Below, in pieces: positions 54,855 through 62,877 of a stretch of 64,000 nt of DNA. Every line of letters starts with the position of its first letter. Position 1 is the stretch's first letter. The notes beneath the pieces are model-generated. The model made no database searches and had not been told where the DNA came from. It saw nothing but the letters and a program-made list of their open reading frames with translations. The translations under genes and the position numbers were made by a program. This stretch comes from Hyphomicrobiales bacterium (GTDB lineage Bacteria > Pseudomonadota > Alphaproteobacteria > Rhizobiales > Rhizobiaceae): the NCBI GenBank assembly GCA_900466605.1, contig UBMU01000007.1, positions 1-64,000 on the forward strand, in the 5' to 3' direction.

Positions 54855-55374
54855 TCCGCAAAGATAGGGACGCGACACCATCCGGTCAATCGAGCAACGC
54901 AATGCGAATGCTCGGCCCACAGGCGCCTGGGATGGCGATCAAATTATATACTGGCCCAAGGGGAGATGCTGGACCTGCTGAGAAGCGCAAACGACGGCAC
55001 TAGCGCTGCGCTATCACGGTTCGACCCGGCGTCGCGGAACAAACGGGGCGATGGCTTGGCGTTAGCTTGGGGGTCAGGCGAGGCCTTAAGAGTTCCCTGT
55101 CCCGAGCGCGTCTGCGTACGCTGAACTTCTTCCTAGGTTGTTGCCCCCGCAAGCCGCTTGTGACGCTTTCCTTGATGATTACACTTAAAAGTAGTTGGAC
55201 GGGCGTCTCGTCCACCGTTTTCATCGCGCGGAAAGTCCCTCAGGTTGTGGCAAGTTTGCAAATTAGTTTTCTAATATACCCGGTGTCGGATGGCTCCTTG
55301 CCGAATTCAAGTGCCTGGCGACCGGTACAGTCATAGGTTTCCTCGGCTGACACTCTTTCACGAGGAATTCGTTC
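54855..55374. other. Intergenic upstream of RsbQ-like and OMP genes
   Basis: Divergent promoter region of about 520 bp. A minus-strand frame at 55000-55224 starts MKTVDETPVQ, like the start of the protein at 45559, but then diverges. A TATAAT-like hexamer occurs near 54942 on the minus strand. Confidence 0.35.
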
Positions 55375-56118
55375 ATGTGTCGCACTCAACTGCTAACGGC
55401 CGCCTTTCTTTCTGCCGCTTTCTTCACCGCCGCACAGGCCGCTGATCTTGTCGCCCCAAGCGACCAGCCAGTTAGCCCGGTGGTTCTGCCATCCACATCC
55501 GGCTTTTATGTCGGCTCGACGAGCACCATAAATTTTCTCGATGACACCGGTTTTGACGTGCTGGGCCTACGCGTTTCGACCGACTATGACGTCGGCTTCT
55601 ACAGCTCGCTTCGCGCCGGCTATGATTTCGGAGCGGCAGGCTGGGTATCCCCGAGACTAGAACTCGAGCTTGGTTACGGTGGAGCATCCGTCGACGAGCA
55701 CAGCGTTGAGGGTATCGGCGGAGCGGGCTCCATCGATTCCTTCGGTGACGCTCGAACCTTCCAGGGCTACGTCAACGGCTACATCGATATTCCCGTGACG
55801 AATGCCATCAAGCCATTCGTCGGCGGCGGCGTCGGCTTCATGAACCTGGAACTGCGCAAGCAGGGGGTCGCGGGTGTGGCGACCCTGATGGACGATAGCG
55901 ACGCAGCATTCGCCTACCACCTCGACGCTGGCGTCGGCATCGATATCCAGGGACTGGGACTGTTCACCAGCACGTCGTTGTTTCAGAACACCATCTTTGA
56001 AGTCGGGTATCGATACACGGCGGCTGACGATTTCGACTTCACTGCTCGGGACGGCAGCTCTTCGAGCACGGATTTTACCAGCAACTCGGTCACCTTGGGC
56101 TTCCGCAAGAAGTTCTAA
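55375..56118 (+). CDS. Outer-membrane beta-barrel protein
   Basis: A 247-residue protein with signal peptide (QLLTAAFLSAAFFTAAQA, cut before ADLV). Amphipathic strands follow (GFYVGSTSTINFLDD, VGFYSSLRAGYDFG, PRLELELGYGG, IKPFVGGGVGFMNLEL, FEVGYRYTAADDFDF), ending in a C-terminal Phe (VTLGFRKKF) as required by the Bam complex. It belongs to the small OmpA/Omp25/RopB-like barrels of rhizobia. GAGGAA lies 9 bp before the ATG. A hairpin at 56128-56147 follows the stop. Confidence 0.88.
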   Translation: MCRTQLLTAAFLSAAFFTAAQAADLVAPSDQPVSPVVLPSTSGFYVGSTSTINFLDDTGFDVLGLRVSTDYDVGFYSSLRAGYDFGAAGWVSPRLELELGYGGASVDEHSVEGIGGAGSIDSFGDARTFQGYVNGYIDIPVTNAIKPFVGGGVGFMNLELRKQGVAGVATLMDDSDAAFAYHLDAGVGIDIQGLGLFTSTSLFQNTIFEVGYRYTAADDFDFTARDGSSSSTDFTSNSVTLGFRKKF

Positions 56119-56127
56119 AATGAGCGA

Positions 56128-56147
56128 CCTCCGCTGAAACGCGGAGG
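56128..56147 (+). terminator. Hairpin after the outer-membrane protein gene
   Basis: CCTCCGC (56128-56134) pairs with GCGGAGG (56141-56147) over a 6-base loop, 10 bp after the stop. No T-run, so termination is not certain. Confidence 0.45.
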
Positions 56148-56360
56148 CCGGCTGCTCGACAACGGAAGACGGCCAGCGGATCGGATTGGGATCAATCACA
56201 GTCATCTGGATCGTGGAAACGCATTATCTATCGCAGTGCCGCATAGTCATTCTTTGCGTGAGACGGTGGGGCCGCGGCGTGAGCTCCTGCATTGGGAGAT
56301 GAACACGGATTGGGCTTCACGAGTGGCGGGTGTTCGGTCGCCGGCAACGGCAACGGGCGA

Positions 56361-56516
56361 TCAGATGAAGAAGACGATGCCCAGCAGCGCCATGCCGAGG
56401 AAGCCGGCGAACATGGTCCATAGAATGCTTTTTACTAGACGGTCGAGCCTGGGGCGTGAGGGAGAGATCCCGGACACCAGGGCCGACTTGTCTTTGATCT
56501 CGAGGTATCGCGGCAT
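56361..56516 (-). CDS. Small C-tail-anchored membrane protein
   Basis: A 51-residue protein: charged N-terminal half (MPRYLEIKDKSALVSGISPSRPRLDRLVK) and a C-terminal membrane helix (WTMFAGFLGMALLGIVFFI). GGAG is 6 bp before the ATG at 56516, which decides the start. Function unknown. Confidence 0.6.
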   Translation of the reverse strand: MPRYLEIKDKSALVSGISPSRPRLDRLVKSILWTMFAGFLGMALLGIVFFI

Positions 56517-56734
56517 AATTATCTCCAGTGCCCTCAACGATTTGCGCGGAGTTTGAAAACACAAACTCGGCCACAACGGCAGGGTGGGTTCGGTCGCTGC
56601 GTGGGCAATCTGACCATTCGGTAGCGATGGATGGGGCGGGCGGCGCGACCGCCCACAACTCTACGTCCTAAGCATGGAGTAATCGAACTTCACGCTTTCG
56701 ACAGGTCGTCCTTGTTGGTGTCGACCTATGCCTT

Positions 56735-57099
56735 TCAAGGTGCCGGTGTCTTGGTGAGGGCAAGCGATGCTGGGTCGATCACGACGTAGCTTTCGCCCAA
56801 GCCAAGGAAGCCTCCGCCTGCGACGATGCCAATAGCCGCCTTGTCACCACCGATTACAATGTCGGAGATCTCGCCACTTCCTCGTTGGACTTCTTGCAGA
56901 TGTTGATGCCGATCAGCTTGGAGGCAATCAGGTTGACTTCTTTCATCTCCGCATACTTCAGCTGAACCGCTGTCGAGGTGCCCATCGGATTGCCCGTTCC
57001 CGCTAGCGTGGTGTCTCCACCGGTCGCCGCCGCCTGCTGGGCGACCACCACGCCGCTCATCGACATCGCTGCTACCGGTGCGAGGATAATCGTTTTCAT
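56735..57099 (-). pseudogene. PRC-barrel-type exported protein, frameshifted
   Basis: AAGGAG 7 bp before ATG 57099. Signal peptide (KTIILAPVAAMSMSGVVVAQ), then VQLKYAEMKEVNLIASKLIGINICKKSNEEV. A one-base shift near 56870-56885 leads into GEISDIVIGGDKAAIGIVAGGGFLGLGESYVVIDPASLAL, the typical PRC-barrel ending. With the shift only an 81-residue truncated protein is made. PRC-barrel proteins of this kind are stress-linked in rhizobia. Confidence 0.7.
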
Positions 57100-57249
57100 T
57101 CAATGCTCCTTGAGACGTCGCTCCACCCCGGCCGGGCAGGCATGGTGAAATTCTCCATGGCATGAAAAGTTCCGTCTGTTTTGCCCGGAACGAATAGGGC
57201 CCGCCAGCATTCCTGTGAGCTGCTAAAAAATGTCGCAAGGAGACATCCG

Positions 57250-57441
57250 ATGGGAAGCACGTCCGACAAGGTCAACGGCCCCGCTAACGAAATCGCTGGT
57301 AAGGCCAGGCAGGCTGCAGGCAAGGCGATCGACAATCAAAAAGAGCAGACCAAGGGTGCTGTCCAGGAAGGCAAGGGCAAGGCGCAGGTCGCCAAAGGGG
57401 AAGCCAAGGAGGCGGTCAAAAAGATCGTCGACAAGGCGTGA
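57250..57441 (+). CDS. CsbD family protein
   Basis: A 63-residue hydrophilic Lys/Ala/Gly-rich protein (DKVNGPANEIAGKARQAAGKAI, EGKGKAQVAKGEAKEAVKKIVDKA) of the CsbD family, which is under the general stress sigma factor in Bacillus and common in rhizobial stress regulons. AAGGAG is 7 bp before the ATG. A weak promoter-like GGAAC-N16-CATT starts at 57189. It lies divergent to the PRC-barrel gene. Confidence 0.9.
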   Translation: MGSTSDKVNGPANEIAGKARQAAGKAIDNQKEQTKGAVQEGKGKAQVAKGEAKEAVKKIVDKA

Positions 57442-57511
57442 CCGACGGGATTCACATCAACGAAACCAGCCCGTGGGAACGCGGGCCTTTCCACCAGAGG
57501 AGGCATCACCC

Positions 57512-57844
57512 ATGAGAACGCTGGCCTGTCTGATCGCCGCTGCAGTGGCATTTACCTCCGACGCCTTTGCGCAAACGGCGGTGGATCCTGCCGTGACGGC
57601 ATGTAAGTCGACTGGTCTCTTGGCCCTTCAGGAACGGTCGCCCGAGGTCACGGACCTTGTCATAGACGTCGAAAGCCTCGCGGTCAGCAAGGCGGATACC
57701 AAGGTCGGCGACGTTCCGATAAAGGCCGTTATCCTGGGCGAAGCATATATTGCCCGCAAGGAGAAGACCGGTAAGCCCGACCGCTTTGTTTGCCTGCTTG
57801 GCGAAAAGGGCAAGGTGCTCTTGACCTTCTTTACGGCCCAATAA
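57512..57844 (+). CDS. Small exported protein
   Basis: A 110-residue protein: signal peptide (TLACLIAAAVAFTSDAFAQ), then a compact domain with two Cys (VTACKSTGLLALQ and DRFVCLLGEKGKVLLTFF) and a Lys-rich middle (GEAYIARKEKTGK). GAGGAGG is 9 bp before the ATG. It is 70 bp after CsbD in the same direction. Function unknown. Confidence 0.75.
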   Translation: MRTLACLIAAAVAFTSDAFAQTAVDPAVTACKSTGLLALQERSPEVTDLVIDVESLAVSKADTKVGDVPIKAVILGEAYIARKEKTGKPDRFVCLLGEKGKVLLTFFTAQ

Positions 57845-58001
57845 GCGAATAGTCTGCGGGCTTGCAAGGCGCGTTGCCATCAGAAGTCCGAAGCGGACAT
57901 CAAAACTCCGCCAGGAGATAGTTCTCCTAGCAAAAAGCCATCTCGCGTGGAGCAGGAGAGAGACTTCCTGCGCTTCAATGTCGATGGCCGGTATGAAACG
58001 T

Positions 58002-58940
58002 TTAATCCACCTTAGGTAGGCTGTGAGCTTGGAGACGGTCGGCTATCATAATGTTCGCGAGGTCGGTGAACTCCCCGTTGGGGTATTTCAACACATAGGC
58101 TTTGAGCATATCGATATTACCGGCCTCTCGGACCGTCTCCCAAAACGCGAGCTCGACTGAAGGGTCATCTCCGCTCGTTCTGCCGCTTTTGAGACGCGCT
58201 TTGGCAAGTTCGAGGAATTGCCCGTTGGGGAAGCGCTGAAGGTAGATTGCATACTCGGCTAGATCATCGCTCTCTTGTACCGACTTCCAAAAGGCGACTT
58301 CGACACGATGACCCGCATCGTCGCTGTCATCAGATCGAGCATGCTCGGCTGCAATAGACTGCTCTGGGCTTTCAATAAGGGGAAGCGCCAAATCGATTGC
58401 TGGTTCTCGCTCTTGGTCGAATAGGACACGGAACACCCGAAGCGGACGCGCGATGTTCTTAATATTTTGCTCGCCAAGGTCTTCGAAGGTTGCATCCACA
58501 CGGTCGCGGAGATGATCGCGTACGCCTCGCGTGACACAGATGCCACCGACATCGGCGAGCCCCTCCAGCCGGGCGGCTATATTGACACCATCGCCGAAGA
58601 TGTCTCCATTTTTGACGAGTACATCGCCCACGTTTATCCCGATGCGAAAATTCATCCGACTGTCTATCGGAAGCGCCTGGTTGGCGCGCCAAATTGACTG
58701 CTGGATCGCAATGGCCGCATTGAAAGCATGCACGACGGACGGAAACTCAGCCAGCACGCTGTCGCCGGCTGTGCCGAAAATCTGGCCATGTGCCTTTTCG
58801 ATGAGGCCGTCAACTATTGTGCGATGAGAGGTCAACGTCGCCAGCGTGTGTTCCTCGTCAATATTCATTAGCCGTGAATAACCCTCGACATCAGCCGCGA
58901 GAATGGCTGCGAGCTTACGTTTAAGCGGTGGCGCTTCCAT
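58002..58940 (-). CDS. Cytoplasmic class III nucleotide cyclase with C-terminal repeats
   Basis: A 312-residue protein. The class III cyclase domain is at about 8-175 (AAILAADVEGYSRLM with metal Asp17, FGTAGDSVLAEF with Asp60, GDGVNIAARLEGLAD). The C-terminal third holds two 38-residue repeats (213-250 VEVAFWKSVQESDDLAEY, 262-299 VELAFWETVREAGNIDML), each ending with a PNG-F-LA pattern. These look like a helical protein-binding module seen in rhizobial cyclases. Monocistronic. The cAMP it may make could act with Crp-type regulators. Confidence 0.9.
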   Translation of the reverse strand: MEAPPLKRKLAAILAADVEGYSRLMNIDEEHTLATLTSHRTIVDGLIEKAHGQIFGTAGDSVLAEFPSVVHAFNAAIAIQQSIWRANQALPIDSRMNFRIGINVGDVLVKNGDIFGDGVNIAARLEGLADVGGICVTRGVRDHLRDRVDATFEDLGEQNIKNIARPLRVFRVLFDQEREPAIDLALPLIESPEQSIAAEHARSDDSDDAGHRVEVAFWKSVQESDDLAEYAIYLQRFPNGQFLELAKARLKSGRTSGDDPSVELAFWETVREAGNIDMLKAYVLKYPNGEFTDLANIMIADRLQAHSLPKVD

Positions 58941-59201
58941 TGGAATAGTCCGATCTGTTTGACCGCGGAAGTTTTAACATCAGGTGCTATCTTGCCCTCG
59001 GATACGCCGAAAGCAAGCGGCCAAGGTCACTCGCTCGGCGGTTGTTTCGCAGCGTTCGCAGCCGCTACCGCTTGCTTGGTTGCCTGAGCGACGCCACCAG
59101 CACTGTAAACGGCCCCCCAGAGCGGAGAAGATGCCACCGGCTCATGCGGAGAGAGTTCCCCCGGCTAAGATAACAACTGGGAAGGCTAGTGTTGCCGTAG
59201 T

Positions 59202-59226
59202 GGAACTAAGGAATGCGCCCGTCGTT
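59202..59226 (+). promoter_or_regulatory. EcfG/RpoE2-type promoter (exact consensus)
   Basis: GGAAC (59202-59206), 16 bases, CGTT (59223-59226). It overlaps the first in-frame ATG (59213) of the FAD oxidoreductase, so translation must start downstream. Confidence 0.7.
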
Positions 59227-59272
59227 CCCATCTTGCAACACAGATCAACCTCCTCCAGCACGGCAGACGTTC

Positions 59273-60502
59273 TTGGATAACTCTACGCAAATAACGAAAA
59301 AGCGTATTCTTCATCGCGATCAACCGCTCTGGGCGGCAACGCCTCGTATTTCAGTAAGAACCAAACGTTCCCTTACCAGAAAGTCGTTCGACGTCATTAT
59401 CGTCGGCACTGGCATCAGCGGGGCGTTGATGGCCCACGCCTTAATCGGCAAAGGGTTGCGATTACTGATAATCGACCGAAGGAATCCGGTCCGGGGCAGC
59501 AGTCTGGCGAGTACCGCCATGATTCAACACGAGATCGATGTCCCTCTTTGTGTTCTGACGACAATGATTGGGAAGCGCGACGCCGCGCGTGTGTGGCAAC
59601 GTTCTGCCCAGGCAGTAGAGCGGCTTATCGAGCTAGTGAATGATCTCAGCATAAGCTGTTCACTCGAGCGAAAGCGCACATTGTTCTTGGCTGGAGACCA
59701 ATACGGGGTGAGATCGCTCAAAAAGGAGGTGAGGGCGCGCCACAAAGCGAATATAGGCGCGGAACTGTTGACCTCCCAGACGCTACTCAAGCGGCATGGC
59801 ATTTCCCGGACAGCCGCTATTGAGAGCGCGATCTCAGCCTCAGCAAATCCCGCCCAAATGACATCGGGCCTACTTCGTCACGCTGCAAGGATGGGGGCCG
59901 AGATCGTCTCGGGCGTCGAGGTAAAGGACGTCCGCAGCATCTGCGACTCCGTCGTCGTGTCGACTGACGCTGGCGCGATGATCTCTGCCCGGCATGCCAT
60001 CTTTTGCACCGGATACGAGTTTCTCGAATCACTAGCTAACAAAAATCACCGGGTAATATCGACGTGGGCGCTGGCGAGCCGCCCGAGGCTGCCACGTCCC
60101 GATTGGCTTGATGACTATCTCGTGTGGGAGGGATCGGATCCTTACCTCTATTTTCGCGCGACTCCCGATGGAAGGGTGATCGTAGGTGGTGAGGACGAGA
60201 GCGACGAGCAAGCATACAAAAGTGAAGCCAAGATCGTCGCCAAGACGAAGACGCTCATCGAAAAGGTGGCAGATATAATTGGAATCGAAATCGGCAAGCC
60301 GGACTTCAGATGGGCCGCGCCGTTTGGAACTACCCCCGATGGATTGCCGATGATTGGAAGCGTCCCAGGCATGCCGGGCGTGTTCGTCACTATGGGATTC
60401 GGCGGAAATGGAATCACGTTCAGTCAGATCGCGGCTGAACTTGTTTCATCAGAAATATTTGACCACCGGGATCCCGATTGGGATCTCTTTCCCCTACATT
60501 AA
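59273..60502 (+). CDS. FAD-dependent oxidoreductase (DAO family)
   Basis: About 410 residues. The FAD-binding motif is DVIIVGTGISGALMAHAL (about 40-57) with DRRNPVRGSSLAS. A substrate-domain middle and the C-terminal DAO ending PMIGSVPGMPGVFVTMGFGGNGITFSQIAAEL follow. Enzymes of this family oxidise amines or amino acids to imines with oxygen or quinone as acceptor; the substrate is unknown. The first in-frame ATG (59213) lies inside an exact EcfG promoter, so I place the start at TTG 59273; the true start remains uncertain. Confidence 0.85.
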   Translation: MDNSTQITKKRILHRDQPLWAATPRISVRTKRSLTRKSFDVIIVGTGISGALMAHALIGKGLRLLIIDRRNPVRGSSLASTAMIQHEIDVPLCVLTTMIGKRDAARVWQRSAQAVERLIELVNDLSISCSLERKRTLFLAGDQYGVRSLKKEVRARHKANIGAELLTSQTLLKRHGISRTAAIESAISASANPAQMTSGLLRHAARMGAEIVSGVEVKDVRSICDSVVVSTDAGAMISARHAIFCTGYEFLESLANKNHRVISTWALASRPRLPRPDWLDDYLVWEGSDPYLYFRATPDGRVIVGGEDESDEQAYKSEAKIVAKTKTLIEKVADIIGIEIGKPDFRWAAPFGTTPDGLPMIGSVPGMPGVFVTMGFGGNGITFSQIAAELVSSEIFDHRDPDWDLFPLH

Positions 60503-60620
60503 GGGGTGTTTATCGGTGAGGCTCCGGTGAATTCAAGCCTGCGACAGCGAGGACATCGGCTCAAACCTCGCGAGCTTCCGAAACAATCGGATATGCCACT
60601 TATTGTGAACGTTTTGGCTC

Positions 60621-61094
60621 CTAACGACTCGCGCCAAAGACGAACGCGATGGCAGCAACGATCCCGACGGCCGTCAGCGGCCTGTCTTTGACGTAGCGTT
60701 GAATATCCGCCAGGAGTGACGCGCCTTGAGTCCTCGCAAGGATCACTGATCCGGAGGCGATTTCCGATACCGCCGATGAAACCCTCGAGGCTTGCGTCCT
60801 GAGTTCACGGAGGGATTTGTCGCCTTTCGTTACGACGGGGTCCTCGGTTTTGAGGACCTTGTCAACCAGCGGGGCATGGGCAGTAAGCGGGTCGGGATTC
60901 GATCTGACGGTTTCAGCTTCGTCCTGGTCCACGCGGCCAGCGGGAACATCCGTCCGGGTGGCGGAAACCGGGTCAGATGCGGGAAAGCTGTCTTCAAGGG
61001 CTCGATCGAGTTCACTTCTCGTGCGCTTTTGGCGATGCTTCGACTGCTCGCGCTTCAAGGATGCGACTGCAGGCGATTCTTTTGAGTCAGCCAT
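60621..61094 (-). CDS. YqjD/ElaB-like C-tail-anchored protein
   Basis: A 157-residue protein. An N-terminal disordered part contains RSELDRALEDSFPASDPVSATR, a short motif recurrent in rhizobial stress proteins. A helical region (RELRTQASRVSSAVSEIASG) and a C-terminal segment (RYVKDRPLTAVGIVAAIAFVFGA) resemble YqjD/ElaB, which anchor ribosomes at the membrane in E. coli. GGAG is 8 bp before ATG 61094; an EcfG-like site lies 61 bp upstream. Confidence 0.78.
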   Translation of the reverse strand: MADSKESPAVASLKREQSKHRQKRTRSELDRALEDSFPASDPVSATRTDVPAGRVDQDEAETVRSNPDPLTAHAPLVDKVLKTEDPVVTKGDKSLRELRTQASRVSSAVSEIASGSVILARTQGASLLADIQRYVKDRPLTAVGIVAAIAFVFGASR

Positions 61095-61154
61095 CTTATT
61101 TCTCCTGTTAGTGCTTGATCGGTCCGAGGGCGCGTCTCCGGGGATTGCCAGAGG

Positions 61155-61179
61155 AACTCGTGGAGACGAGAGGAGTTCC
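61155..61179 (-). promoter_or_regulatory. Possible EcfG-like promoter, palindromic (GGAAC-N16-AGTT)
   Basis: GGAACTC (61153-61159) and GAGTTCC (61173-61179) form an inverted repeat, so both strands read GGAAC-N16-AGTT. The minus version is 61 bp before the YqjD-like gene. It could equally be an operator. Confidence 0.45.
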
Positions 61180-61265
61180 GTTGAAGGAGCATCACAGTCG
61201 TGTTTTGCACTCCGTTGTATGCTGCCCCGGACAATCAGCGCGACCAGGAGGAATTCACGGCTTAG

Positions 61266-61694
61266 GGACAATGTTGTCGTTGCCACTTCTTCTGTTGCCG
61301 AAATCGAAAAGATCAAGCCGATGCTGCAGGGCAAGACGATCGGCGTGCAGACCGCTTCGACAGCCGCGGCCTTCGTCAACAAGTACCTCAAGGATGTCGT
61401 TCAGCTTCGCGAATGCAAAACGACAGGATCCACCTGAAGGCGGGCCGGGTCGATATTGTCATGGCATCCATGGCCTACCTCACTACTGCGTCGCAGAGCC
61501 CGGCAACGAAGACATGGCGCCGAAGGGTCCGCGCTTCCAGGGCTGGTTCCTGGGTCGCGGTAGCTCCGTAGGCCTGCGCAAGGACGACCCCGAGTTGAAG
61601 GCAATGTTTAACAGACCATCGCCGACGCCAGGGCCGACGGCACGACTAGTCTCTCTCGGAAAAGTGGTTCGGCTTAGACGGTACGCCGAAATGA
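61266..61694 (+). pseudogene. Decayed amino-acid ABC transporter binding protein
   Basis: Pieces of a polar-amino-acid binding protein in three frames: IEKIKPMLQGKTIGVQTASTAAAFVNKYLKDVV, then DIVMASMAYLTT, then GPRFQGWFLGRGSSVGLRKDDPELKAMFN and finally EKWFGLDGTPK. The order and spacing fit the HisJ/ArgT-type second half. The N-terminal half is missing and at least three frameshifts are present. It is a dead fragment. Confidence 0.75.
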
Positions 61695-61875
61695 TCTGTC
61701 CGATCTTCGCATAGAAGCCCGGCTGGGGAAATCTTCCCGACCGGGCATTGTGACCGCTGGTCACCGCCACCTGACGACGCCAATCCCGACGGCCGCCTTC
61801 CGAAGAGCGTCTTGCCGGATCCGTCGATCGTGCCCTTGAGCGCCCCTGGCGCCTGCGCCGCGCTCGACGACGAAC

Positions 61876-62877
61876 TTACTTACTGAAATAGGCCGAAAAA
61901 TCCGGTTTCTCGGGCACGACGTTCCCGCCTGCGTCTTTTAGGATGTTTGACGCGAACAGGTAGTTGCCAATCCCTTGCATCTTCTGAGGGTCGATGCGGC
62001 CGACGAGGCCATCTGGCGTCCTGAAATAATGACCATCAATCAATGTCTGAAGCGAGGCGCGGACGAGCTTGCGGTCGGTCAGCGCATCGCCATTTGTGGC
62101 GACAAGGAGATCGGTTGCCTCATCGGGGTTGTCGACGGCGAACTCATAGCCACGCCGCGTCGCCTCAAGGAAGGCTTTGGCGGCTCTGGGGTTCTGGTCC
62201 AGAAAGGAGCGGCTGGAACCGAGGATCGCGGTATGCTCATCCGGCACGCCGAAATCCGCATAGCGGAAGGCGCGCTGCTTGACGCCGTCAAGTTCCGCCT
62301 TGACACCTTCCCACGTGTAGACCTCAAGTGTGAAGTCCACAGCGCCGTTTTCCAATGCCTGATAGGCGGAGGTGCCGAGCGTCACCGTCTCGAACTCACC
62401 CTTGCCGCCGTCATTTCGGATGATCGAGGACAAAAGGGCGTTTTCCCAGGCCGAACCGAACCCGCCATAGGTCTTCCCATCCAGATCCTTCGGCCGCTGG
62501 ATATCAGCACGGTCGGCCTTGAAAACCACGCGCCCGGTTTCCGTCTGAACGATCGCGAACGTCGCGAGGAGGTCGGCGCCAGCCGTGCGTTGGGTGAAGA
62601 GACCAATCGAGCCCATGACACCGAAATTTGCGACATGATTGGCGACGAGCGTCGATGCCGACGTATCGGTATAGGGCAGGATTTCCACCTCGATGCTTGC
62701 CTCGTTGTAGAAGCCTTTATCACGGGCGACGAAGAGGCCGATGTGGTTGGTGTTCGGCGTCCAATCGAGCGCCACCGTCACTTTCTCAGCCGCAAGAGCT
62801 AAACGCGGGATAGCCGGCAAGGCCAGCGATGCGAGGCCGGCGAGCGTGGCGCGGCGGGTCAATGCGAATGACGTCAT
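61876..62877 (-). CDS. thiY: ABC transporter substrate-binding protein, thiamine-precursor type
   Basis: A 333-residue periplasmic protein of the NMT1/THI5-like family. Signal peptide of Tat/Sec style (TRRATLAGLASLALPAIPRLALAA), then VTVALDWTPNTNHIGLFVARDKGFYNEASIEVEILPY, the signature region, and NGAVDFTLEVYTWEGVKAELDG. ThiY homologues bind formylaminopyrimidine or HMP for thiamine salvage. Its start overlaps the ATPase stop by 4 bp (ATGA). The assignment rests on family and neighbours. A riboflavin-type RibY is the alternative. Confidence 0.85.
   Translation of the reverse strand: MTSFALTRRATLAGLASLALPAIPRLALAAEKVTVALDWTPNTNHIGLFVARDKGFYNEASIEVEILPYTDTSASTLVANHVANFGVMGSIGLFTQRTAGADLLATFAIVQTETGRVVFKADRADIQRPKDLDGKTYGGFGSAWENALLSSIIRNDGGKGEFETVTLGTSAYQALENGAVDFTLEVYTWEGVKAELDGVKQRAFRYADFGVPDEHTAILGSSRSFLDQNPRAAKAFLEATRRGYEFAVDNPDEATDLLVATNGDALTDRKLVRASLQTLIDGHYFRTPDGLVGRIDPQKMQGIGNYLFASNILKDAGGNVVPEKPDFSAYFSK

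Noticed and set aside
55000-55224. Minus-strand frame starting MKTVDETPVQ
   Set aside because: First six residues resemble the protein at 45559, but the rest is basic and unlike it, and the ribosome binding site is too far away.
61975-62802. Plus-strand frame of 275 codons
   Set aside because: Antisense to the thiY-type binding protein, a clear family match.
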